Below are positions 1-7,600 of a DNA stretch of 48,237 nt, piece after piece. The notes under the pieces are model-generated. The model was not told the DNA's origin, made no database searches, and saw nothing but the letters and a program-made list of their open reading frames with translations. The stretch spans positions 1-48,237 of the forward strand of contig JAFUQQ010000068.1 of the NCBI GenBank assembly GCA_017472285.1, written 5' to 3'. Origin of the DNA: Clostridia bacterium (GTDB taxonomy: Bacteria; Bacillota; Clostridia; Oscillospirales; CAG-272). Numbering within the stretch: the stretch's first letter is position 1; every line of letters begins with the position of its first letter. The position numbers were made by a program, and so were the translations under genes.

Positions 1-25
1 GAGGGCGGTAATATATGCTGAAAAT

Positions 26-71
26 GCCCTCTCCGTCAACTACGTTGACACCTCTCCCGAAGTGAGAGGCT
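26..71. repeat. MITE-like repeat end (single arm)
   Basis: This stretch contains a CCTCTCCGTCA block, a short inner palindrome (CAACTACGTTG) and CTCTCCCGAAGTGAGAGG. It is the same architecture, in reverse orientation, as the arms at 13140-13302 and 30067-30121. Only one arm is visible because the element probably begins left of the window. Confidence 0.55.
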
Positions 72-199
72 TTTAAAAAGTTTTTCTTTTGTTAAAAATG
101 CCGAAGACAAATTTTGAAACCGACTTTATCGACACACTGAAATCCACATTTCTGTGGATTTTTTCGCTTTCTGCGCTGATGGGATAAAGGGATGGATTT

Positions 200-469
200 T
201 TAATCGTTTGTAAGGGCTTCTGCGGACAGTTTGATACCGAGGGAAAAACCTTTGATAAAAGCATCTTCGCAATCGATAGAAATCCATTCAAGAAAGGCAT
301 CTTCCAATTTTTCCAAAGTTTCTTTTTCTTCTTTGCTTAAGGTTTGTGAAAGTGTTTTGGTATGACGTTCGATCAGTTCGCAAAGTTCAAGCGACTTTTT
401 TTGTTGTGCGCCTTCTTCGCTTGATGGAAAAAGATCACCGCGCCATATTTTTTGCATTGTGGTATACAT
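200..469 (-). CDS. Small DUF6809-like protein, function unknown
   Basis: An 89-residue acidic, helical, soluble protein with no signal peptide or membrane segment. The N-terminus (MYTTMQKIWRGDLFPSSE), a central helix rich in Glu and Lys, and the C-terminal FIKGFSLGIKLSAEAL resemble the small DUF6809 family of Clostridia, in which an aromatic N-terminus and a GF-LG motif near the end recur. The family has no known function. The start is set by a strong AAGGAGG ribosome binding site a few bases upstream of ATG at 469. The gene stands alone, in a stretch bounded by repeat ends on both sides. The family call rests on remembered motif similarity only. Confidence 0.7.
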   Translation of the reverse strand: MYTTMQKIWRGDLFPSSEEGAQQKKSLELCELIERHTKTLSQTLSKEEKETLEKLEDAFLEWISIDCEDAFIKGFSLGIKLSAEALTND

Positions 470-590
470 ATTGCCTCCTTATGATTTATGATATGAGAGA
501 ATTATATCATGTCGAATAAGGTTTGATGGAAATTTTAATCATATGTGATGTAATAGAAAATCGAGCTATTTCTTTGTGCAGATTTTGCTC

Positions 591-638
591 TCCTCATCCG
601 TCAGCTTACGCTGCCACCTTCTCCAGCGGAGAAGGCTA
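591..638. repeat. MITE-like repeat end (single arm) in intergenic region
   Basis: The arm reads CCTCATCCGTCA, then a GCTTACGCTGC-type palindrome, then CCTTCTCCAGCGGAGAAGG. It matches the right-hand arms of the elements at 13140-13302 and 29871-30023. The rest of the 470-735 gap shows no credible gene; it is AT-rich with no clear promoter. Confidence 0.6.
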
Positions 639-735
639 ATGAGGCTCTCGATTTTGTGCGAGTTAGTCTTAAGGATATTCCTAAAAAATACGATGAAAAA
701 TAAATCAGAGTGCCAAAGGAAAGCTTTTGGTAGGA

Positions 736-777
736 TTTAAAAGGACCCCTTTTCACGAAAAGGAGCCCTTTTTTGTA
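736..777 (-). terminator. Probable terminator of the rbfA-nrnA-truB operon
   Basis: An imperfect hairpin, with AAAAGGACCCCTTTT pairing to AAAAGGAGCCCTTTT around a CACG loop, has T-runs on both flanks. It lies downstream of truB in its direction of transcription, with a repeat copy (774-874) between them. It could work in either direction. Confidence 0.5.
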
Positions 778-874
778 TTATAAGAAATTGCTCAAAATTG
801 ACCTCGCCGTTTTGCATGATTTGGATGCGGAATAATGACAAAAAGGCGAGAATATGCCCGCGGGTGCTACCCGC
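774..874 (+). repeat. Two-hairpin dispersed repeat, copy 1
   Basis: The copy starts in a T-tract (TTTTTTGTAT), then ATAAGAAATTGCTC and the block GACCTCGCCGTTTTGC. Stem 1 pairs CTCGCCgTTTTG (803-814) with CAAAAAGGCGAG (839-850). Stem 2 is GCGGGT-GCT-ACCCGC (860-874). Related copies are at 3300, 10485, 41575 and 48010, all in the same orientation. A further GGGGC-aaa-GCCCC palindrome follows at about 882-894. Confidence 0.8.
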
Positions 875-922
875 TGAGGTTTGGGGCAAAGCCCCAATTG
901 TACAGAGCAAAGCCCCAATCGT

Positions 923-1819
923 TCATTTAGTGATGTCGAAGCGTTTAAGGAGCTTGATCGCGTGACCGTCGGGGTATTCGCGGACTTCGCCGATGGCAAA
1001 GAAACCGTTTTTGTCGTAGACACGGAGCAACGTGCCGAGGGGGATGGTTGCGCCGATCTTTTTTTGATAGATTTCACAACCGTTGCGGGCGAGTTTGGCG
1101 AAGAAATCAGAGAGGGTCACTTTGGGAAGGTGTGTAAAGAGGGTTTCCGTGGGGAGAAGCAGGGAAGTGCGTTCTTCGGGGGTCAAGGATTCAATGGCTT
1201 CGAGCATATAGGCATTTTCAAGGGTGAAACCACCTGTTTTGGTACGGACGAGGGAAGACATTGCGCCACCGCAACCGAGTTTTTCTCCGATGTCTGCACA
1301 GAGTGTGCGGATATAAGTTCCTTTGGAACAGAAAACACGCATTTGGTAATCCGCGCCGTCACCTTCGATATCGAGCTCATGGATGGTGATGGGACGGGCT
1401 TCGCGTTCGACGGTGATGCCGCGTCTTGCGAGGTCGACGAGTTTTTCGCCGCCGACTTTGAGTGCGCTGTACATCGGGGGGACCTGCATGATTTCACCCA
1501 TGAAGGATTTTGCCGTTTCGATGACCGTTTGTCTTTCGGGGATGTTTTTGCTTTCCGTAAGGATATTGCCTGTGATGTCTTCGGTATCGGTCGTGATGCC
1601 GAGGTGGAGACCGGCTATGTATTCCTTATCTTTTTCGGTCAGAAATTCGGATGCCTTGACGGCTCTGCCGACGAGGACGGGAAGCAGTCCCGTTGCGATC
1701 GGATCGAGTGTTCCCGTGTGACCGACTTGTCTGGTTCCGTAAAGACGGCGCACACGTGCGACAACGTCAAAGGATGTGATTCCGTACGGTTTATGTATTA
1801 GAAGTACGCCGTCATTCAT
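923..1819 (-). CDS. truB: tRNA pseudouridine(55) synthase TruB
   Basis: TruB converts U55 of the T-loop of tRNAs to pseudouridine in the cytosol. The protein has the family's N-terminal region (LLIHKPYGITSFDVVARVRR), the catalytic motif GHTGTLDPIATGLLPV with its Asp, and the later YSALKVGGEKLVDLARRG and SKGTYIRTLCADIGEKLG blocks. Its length, about 298 residues, is normal. I chose ATG at 1819, which has AAAGGA about 11 bases upstream. The alternative GTG at 1828 sits only two bases from that site. The start lies inside the 3' end of nrnA (8-base overlap), so translation is probably coupled. It is the last gene of the rbfA-nrnA-truB operon. Confidence 0.95.
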   Translation of the reverse strand: MNDGVLLIHKPYGITSFDVVARVRRLYGTRQVGHTGTLDPIATGLLPVLVGRAVKASEFLTEKDKEYIAGLHLGITTDTEDITGNILTESKNIPERQTVIETAKSFMGEIMQVPPMYSALKVGGEKLVDLARRGITVEREARPITIHELDIEGDGADYQMRVFCSKGTYIRTLCADIGEKLGCGGAMSSLVRTKTGGFTLENAYMLEAIESLTPEERTSLLLPTETLFTHLPKVTLSDFFAKLARNGCEIYQKKIGATIPLGTLLRVYDKNGFFAIGEVREYPDGHAIKLLKRFDITK

Positions 1820-2783
1820 GGAAACCACATTCCTTTATGATACGTTCTACGGCTGCATCCACAGTTTCAGGTGTTACGCTGCAACCTGCCGCGCCCGCAT
1901 GACCACCGCCGCCGAAGATGGCGCAGATTTTGGAAACGTCGATCTCACAGGCGGAACGGGTGGAGATTTTATAGGAGCCGTCATCTTTTTCGCGCGCGAA
2001 GATGGCAACCTTGACGCCGTCTACGCGACGGATGACGTTGATGACATCATAGGTGTCTTCATCCTCAAAACCGCAGGCTGTTTTATCGGCTCTTGTGATC
2101 TTGATATAAGAAATTTTGCCCCCGCAGAAATAAGACACGTTTGCCATTGCGAAGGCTTCCGCGGCAAGCGCGGTCTTGGTTTTACATTCAAAAAGATTGC
2201 GGCAGATCTCAGCGTGGGATGCGCCTTTTTCAATGAGCTTTGCGGCGATCTTATGGGTAACGGGGGTCGTATTGGCATAACGGAAACCACCTGTATCCGC
2301 GGCAAGCGCGGCATACAAGAGGCAGGCGATCTTTTGCGTGATCTCTCCGCTGAGAAGACGGTTGATGACGTGGTAGACGATCTCCGCGCAAGCGGCAGAG
2401 CGGGGGTCTGTCAGATGCAGTTCCGCAAAGATCTCATGGGTTGCATGATGGTCAAGCGAAAGATTGATCTTATCGGCAAGATGACGGTAAGAGCCGAGCT
2501 GCGCTCTGGAAGCAACGTCAACGCTGATATAATAGGCGGGGATAAAATCCGCAGGGGCGTTTTCGATATGAAATTCGCGTTCGCCGTCCGTCATGAAGGT
2601 GAGCGAAGCGGGGATCCTGTCGCAACAGGCGGGATAAGCCTTTTTGCCGAGCAGGCGGAGCGTATAGACAAGAGCAAAGCATGAACCGATGGTATCCGCA
2701 TCGGGATTTTCATGCGTGAAAACGAGAAAATGATCGTTGCGGAGCAAGTGCTTGCAGATGCCGTGGACAGTGATATTATTCAT
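1812..2783 (-). CDS. nrnA: DHH/DHHA1 phosphoesterase, NrnA-like oligoribonuclease / pAp phosphatase
   Basis: A 323-residue cytosolic DHH-family phosphoesterase. Motifs in order are HENPDADTIGS (motif I), SVDVAS (motif II Asp), SLDHHATH (the DHH signature), AALAADTGGFRY (motif IV), and the C-terminal DHHA1 glycine-rich FGGGGHAGAAG, which binds substrate. NrnA degrades 2-5 nt RNA oligomers and dephosphorylates pAp. The gene sits between rbfA and truB, its usual Firmicutes position. It begins 18 bases after rbfA with AAAGGACG as ribosome binding site. Family assignment is firm; the exact substrate range is inferred. Confidence 0.92.
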   Translation of the reverse strand: MNNITVHGICKHLLRNDHFLVFTHENPDADTIGSCFALVYTLRLLGKKAYPACCDRIPASLTFMTDGEREFHIENAPADFIPAYYISVDVASRAQLGSYRHLADKINLSLDHHATHEIFAELHLTDPRSAACAEIVYHVINRLLSGEITQKIACLLYAALAADTGGFRYANTTPVTHKIAAKLIEKGASHAEICRNLFECKTKTALAAEAFAMANVSYFCGGKISYIKITRADKTACGFEDEDTYDVINVIRRVDGVKVAIFAREKDDGSYKISTRSACEIDVSKICAIFGGGGHAGAAGCSVTPETVDAAVERIIKECGFHE

Positions 2784-2801
2784 AGGCTGACCGTCCTTTC
2801 T

Positions 2802-3212
2802 TTATTCTTCCGAATCATCAAGGGGGTCAGAGGAGTCCTCGAAAGATTCGGTTTCGAGTTCCTCGGGGATGGCCGCTTTTTTCAGAAGCTCGGCAATGTT
2901 TGCGCCTCGTTCCATAGCGTTGTCGTATTCAAAAGTCAGTTCGGGGGTGATACGCAGATTGATCGTTTCTGCAAGGGTGCGGCGCAGGAAGCCGGCGGCA
3001 CTGTAAAGACCTTTTTTGATTTCTTTGATATTTTCGGGTTTCGCGCCATAAACGGAGAAATATACTTTTGCGAATTTCAGATCGCCTGAAACATCACAGC
3101 TTGTGACGGTGATCATTTCATTTCTGACACGGGGATCCTTGACATCGCGGAGTGCTTCCGATATGACACGGGCAACTTCATCGTTGATTCTTGCGCGTCT
3201 GTATTTCGGCAT
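2802..3212 (-). CDS. rbfA: 30S ribosome-binding factor RbfA
   Basis: A 136-residue RbfA, which binds immature 30S subunits and assists 16S 5'-end maturation. The N-terminal MPKYRRARINDEVARVISEAL, the central VTSCDVSGDLKFAKVYFSV and LRRTLAETINLRITPELTFEYD follow the single KH-like RbfA domain. An acidic tail (ETESFEDSSDPLDDSEE) follows. It is the first gene of the operon, with a GAAAGGAAGG ribosome binding site. In most Firmicutes infB lies just upstream; here that place holds a repeat copy and an Xre regulator. No strong promoter is visible, only a TAGAAT -10-like box near 3260. Confidence 0.94.
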   Translation of the reverse strand: MPKYRRARINDEVARVISEALRDVKDPRVRNEMITVTSCDVSGDLKFAKVYFSVYGAKPENIKEIKKGLYSAAGFLRRTLAETINLRITPELTFEYDNAMERGANIAELLKKAAIPEELETESFEDSSDPLDDSEE

Positions 3213-3299
3213 AATGAATACCTTCCTTTCTTTGTGAAATAATTTCTACAAAATTATTCTATCACAAAATATTTAAAAATAACAGGGGGTATTTGAAAA

Positions 3300-3428
3300 T
3301 TTTTTTGTATTATAGAAAATTGTTCAAGGTCGATCTCGCCGTTTTGCTTTGTTTGAACGTGGAAAAACTTCGGCAGACGAGCACTCCGAAATGCTGACGC
3401 AATTCGGAAGGGGGCGGCGACTCGCCGC
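3300..3428 (+). repeat. Two-hairpin dispersed repeat, copy 2
   Basis: The copy again begins in a T-tract and carries ATCTCGCCGTTTTGC (about 3333-3347). Stem 1 is weakened (CTCGCC 3335-3340 against GACGAG 3375-3380). An extra CCGAA/TTCGG hairpin is inserted. Stem 2 is GCGGCG-ACT-CGCCGC (3414-3428), followed by TTTTTT. Two base pairs of stem 2 differ from the other copies with both partners changed, so pairing is kept. Confidence 0.75.
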
Positions 3429-3504
3429 TTTTTTGATTCCGTAGGAAATTACACCAAAGATATCGTTCATTGCTCTTATACTATTAAAATAAGGAAGAAA
3501 AATT

Positions 3505-3819
3505 TCAGTTTTTTTCGCTGAGGCGGTCGATGATATCGGAAACCAAGGAAAGATCTTCGGGGGAGAGTGTTTCCAGCTTTTGTTTCATCCGGTCGGTTCG
3601 GGTGGGGTTTTTGATATCCGTATCAAAAAATTCGAGAGGGGTGATACCGAAATAATCGCAGATCGCAAAAAATTCCGAAAGGGAGGGAAGTGCTTTGCCG
3701 GAGGAAATATTATTGATGTATCCTTTGCAATGTCCCAATTCATAACTCATTTTATATTCAGAGATCCCTTTTTGCAGACGGAGCTGTGTGATGCGTTCGC
3801 GTACAAGTTTTGCGTACAT
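3505..3819 (-). CDS. Xre/Cro-family helix-turn-helix regulator
   Basis: A 104-residue DNA-binding protein. Residues about 5-60 form an Xre-type helix-turn-helix (RERITQLRLQKGISEYKMS, then GYINNISSGKALPSLSEF), followed by FAICDYFGITPLEFFD, typical of small Clostridial Xre regulators. The C-terminal 35 residues form a helical tail (LSPEDLSLVSDIIDRL) that probably dimerises. I chose ATG at 3819, which has GAAAGGA 9 bases upstream; the longer reading frame to 3906 has no such site. A TATACT -10-like box lies upstream on the same strand near 3921. Target genes are unknown. It is transcribed divergently from the small RNA at 4005. Confidence 0.85.
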   Translation of the reverse strand: MYAKLVRERITQLRLQKGISEYKMSYELGHCKGYINNISSGKALPSLSEFFAICDYFGITPLEFFDTDIKNPTRTDRMKQKLETLSPEDLSLVSDIIDRLSEKN

Positions 3820-3969
3820 AATGAAAATCCTTTCAGGGTATGATGTGGCAAGGCAAACGCTCATTGGGCGGTCGATCGATATTTCAGGTGTCAAAGAGCC
3901 TCGCACTGTTTTATTTCAGTATACCCTAATCGTAGTTTTGCATGAGCGGAATAAAAACGCTATTTGGTA

Positions 3970-3998
3970 TTGACATTCATGATTAAAAATGTTATAAT
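3970..3998 (+). promoter_or_regulatory. Consensus sigma-A promoter
   Basis: TTGACA (3970-3975), a 17-base spacer and TATAAT (3993-3998) match consensus perfectly. The expected transcription start is about 4005, just before the structured element at 4024-4088. Confidence 0.85.
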
Positions 3999-4004
3999 GA
4001 AAGC

Positions 4005-4088
4005 ACAAAGGGAAAATCCATATATGAAAGATTTCGCGTTTTTTGTCATATTTTGTGTTTATACAGTGAAGACGCGAAATCTTTTTTT
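4005..4088 (+). ncRNA. Candidate small RNA or short leader with terminator-like hairpin
   Basis: A perfect promoter is followed after about 20 bases by a 13-bp perfect stem, AAAGATTTCGCGT (4027-4039) with ACGCGAAATCTTT (4072-4084). The stem is closed by a 32-base loop and followed by a T-run, like an intrinsic terminator. The product would be about 85 nt. A 36-codon reading frame starts at ATG 4024 behind AAAGGGA and reads MKDFAFFVIFCVYTVKTRN before running past the hairpin to about 4134. A small peptide is therefore an alternative. No family is recognised. Confidence 0.45.
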
Positions 4089-4236
4089 AGGATATTCCAA
4101 AAATCCGATTGCGCGAGGAATTCAAATTTGGTAAAATCAACCAATTAGTAGTGCCATATCGGCAGATAAGTCACGCTTTTAGTGAAATTGTTGCTAATTT
4201 CTGTCGAAAATATGTTTCAATTGTCGGGATTATGCA

Positions 4237-4265
4237 TTGACAAAATGGGAAAGTTATGATAAAAT
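4237..4265 (+). promoter_or_regulatory. Probable promoter of the dockerin-cohesin pair
   Basis: TTGACA (4237-4242), a 17-base spacer and TAAAAT (4260-4265) lie in an AT-rich stretch. This is the nearest good promoter upstream of the gene at 4690. Confidence 0.6.
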
Positions 4266-4271
4266 AAGTTA

Positions 4272-4689
4272 GAAGCTATATTAGGCTCTTTCTGTCCAAA
4301 TTTACGAATAACTGTTCCTCAGAAGCGTCGTGAATAGGGCGGATGCCTCATTGGCAAAGCGATTGGACGGATTTTCCGTCAAAAACGAAATCAATGCTAT
4401 ACCGCGTGCGGACGTATCCCAAGAGATGCGCTCGGAATCCACCCCACGGCTTTCGCTTTCCCGGGTCGCGCTGACAACAGATGCGGCTCAGGACTGTCCG
4501 AATTTGTTGCGCTGTTGTTCGGATTTTTATCGGTTTACCGTTATGTAAAATGGATTTCCGTCATATACATAATCCGAAAAGCTTTGGACGTGGTTTCCGA
4601 TCCGCAGGATCGAAGGATGCCGACGTATCGGTTGGTTTCCTTTTCTCGCTTTTGCTTACGGTATAAAAAATATTTGGGAGGATAGAACT
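4272..4689 (+). other. Long structured 5' leader, no gene seen
   Basis: About 420 untranslated bases, more GC-rich than the flanks, lie between the promoter and the GTG at 4690. Visible local structures are GACGGA-TTTT-TCCGTC (about 4368-4384), a TCCGAA...TTCGGA hairpin followed by TTTTT near 4497-4530 that looks like an intrinsic terminator, and CGATCC-GCA-GGATCG (about 4598-4612). A 72-codon frame here has no ribosome binding site and is not called. I recognise no known riboswitch. Confidence 0.45.
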
Positions 4690-7600
4690 GTGAAAAAAAC
4701 ATTCTTGCGTTTTGTTTCGACCGCGCTGGCCGCTGTCATGCTCTTCGGTTGCATGAATATCGGTGTATTCGCGGCTGATACCACGGGCGAACAGAACAAT
4801 GTGACCTCGGTACCTGCACCGACGGTTACAGTACCGCAGAGCAACGCACCCTCTGCGCAAGCAACGGTTGAAAAAACGATTGCTTCCATCCTTGCAGGCA
4901 GCAAGACAGAGTTCACGGCGGCTGAAAAAGCTGTTCTGAACGCGGTCGCTCTCAAGAGCGAAACGTTCTCTTACACCGATCTCGGTCTTGGCGCAGAAGA
5001 AAACGTTGTGTTGGCACTTACCGATACTGCCAATACATACACCGTGAAGGCGAATGCAATCGCTTCCGGTCTTGCAAACATGTGGGTTCCCGTCGGCGGA
5101 CGCGCTATTTGCGAAGCTGGAACCGTTGTCTTCACTCTTACTGACGGCGAAGGTATCTTCACCGCAGAAAAGATCGATCACGTTGAGATCGATTACGCAC
5201 TCGTTATCAGCGAAATCTCCGCTGTTACAGCAAACTTCGTTGCAAATCTTCCTTACACCCTTGCTACCGAAGCTGTAGCGCAGAAGGAAGTCCTCGACTA
5301 CTATGCTCAGGATAAGATTTACAACAACCTCGTTAACTTTGCGACATATATGCCTGTGTTTGATCTTGTAAAAGCTAACTTTGGCGCTGAAACTCAGGCT
5401 GTAATCGCAGAACTTATGGAAAAATGTATCCATACGACAGGTGATGGCGACAGCTTGTATCTCACTGAATACATCAGTGAGTACAAGGCGAAAGGACTTG
5501 CGTATTACTATGCGGAAGGTACATATGAAGCCATTTCCGAACAGCTCACACTCGTTAAGAACGCGATTAATGTAATTAGCGCGGATGCAAAATTCCAGGA
5601 AATCTTCACAGAAGGTTCTGCTATGGATAAGACATTCCCCAGCTTTGATCTTCCTGGTAAGAAGAAGAGCATCGATGAAATTAAGACTGCTCTTAACGAA
5701 AAGACTCTCGTTCCCGTTAATGCAAACATCGATAGAGCAAGCGCATATCTCCCCGCGCTCGCAGACGCTGTTGAAGCTGCTATCGGCAACTCCTCTGCAA
5801 AGACTGTTTCCGACGTTACTCTTTCTAAGACACTCAACGTTGTTGCTCCCGACAAGACAAAGGTAAGCATCGTTGTTTCCGTTGTCAATAAGGACGGCTT
5901 CGTTCTTGACACTCTGACCGAAAGCGTAACTTACGAAATCGGTACGGTTCTTACCGAAAACGATGCGCAGGATCTCGAAGATCTCATTGCTGACCTCGAA
6001 GCAGATCTCGGTATCGATGCCGAAAACTACGTTTGCACGGTTGAAGGTGTTCTTCCCACGGAAGGCGATACCATTGCAGCTCCCATCGTTGTTTCTTATG
6101 TATGGGCTCCTGTTTCCTATACCATCGTGATCGAAGGTATGGAAGATCAGATCCTCTACGCTGACGGCTCCGGTCTTACCATTACACTCCCCGGTACAGG
6201 CAATCCCGAAGAAAAATACGTTTACTCCATCGGCAACACAGAAGTGAATGTCGGTGTTGAAAACAAAACTTACACATTCGTTGATGTTTCCGTTCTGAAA
6301 GCGCTCTGCACAGACGGCGAACTTGTGATTAGACGCACTGTTCTCAATGCAGCTCGCGAAGATATCCTTGCGTTTGTTGACGCAATGAACGAAGCGATCG
6401 CTGGCAAGGCAAGCGTTGAAGTTGGCGGTGTTAAGGTTCCCGTTATCACTCTCATTCCTGTTGAAAGCGTAGGCGGCGAAATCTCCGTTATTTTCCGCGT
6501 TACTCCTTATCTCCAGGGTGTTGATTATCAGGGTCTTGTTGTTGACGTTATGAAGGTTCTTACCATCGATGGTAATCCCTTCGGTACGCTCAAACTCAAC
6601 GGCAAACCTCTCTATGACGGCAAGGTTTATATGCAGACCGTTCTCGATACCGTTCTTTCTGATAATTTCGGTTTCGATGCTATCTGCAATATGATCGATG
6701 CAAACGGCGATATCGCTGACATCACCGTTACCGAACCTTCTCTCGCAGGTGCAACTGTTATCGATACGGAATATGACGTTCCGCTTACCGATATGCTCGG
6801 TGGCAAGCTCATCAAAGCTGAACTTCAGGCAGACTCCTTTAAGTTCCCCTTCTACGTAACCTTTGAAGATTACGATCAGATGGCAGAAACTCTGAAGAAT
6901 GTTGAAGGCGCACTCGCAACCGTAAAAGATAACATCAATGTGACTGCTCAGAACGGCGTTCTCAACGTAGAACTCGTTATGCCTGCAAGCTTCTCTGCTT
7001 ACTATCTCGCTGAACTTCTCGTTATGGATCAGGCTGACCTTGCTAATATTGAAAATATGCAGCTTGAAGAAGCTCTCGCATTCATGATGAGCCTTATCAA
7101 ACCTCTCGTTGCTGACGAAGATTTCACACTTGAAACCATTGAAAACACAATGGCAAAAGTTGGTCAGAATGTTGACCTTTCTCAGTACGTGACAGAAGCG
7201 CAGTTCGCTACCATTCGCAAAGCTCTCAACTACCTCTTTACAAAGGGTGAGCTTGAAAGCGAAGCTAACGGTAACGCTTACAGCGCAACCGTTTCCTATA
7301 AGATCCGTGATCTTCTTATCAACAGATTCCATGTTGATTCCATGTTCCTCGCACTCGTTGCTGAAGCAGGTGAAGACAGCAAGGGTATTTCCCTCAGCTT
7401 CACCATCACTGACAACACCATTGCAACATATGATTTCGATGCTCTCGTAATCGATCCCAACGCAAGAGATCTCAGCATCCTTACAACAACCAAGGACCTC
7501 GCTGATGTTCTTGCTACGGCAAAAGAAAATACTGTTATCGTTCTTCTTCAGGACGTAACGCTCTCCTCTGACGTTGTAATCCCGAACAGAGTGTTCATCA

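Noticed and set aside
4330..4548. A 72-codon frame in the leader of the dockerin gene
   Set aside because: GTG start without a ribosome binding site, no protein-like features, and overlap with terminator-like structure.
4272..4689. The leader as a c-di-GMP riboswitch
   Set aside because: I looked for the conserved GCAAA/ACGCAAAGCC-type core and a receptor loop; only a stray GGCAAAGCG is present and the paired regions do not fit.
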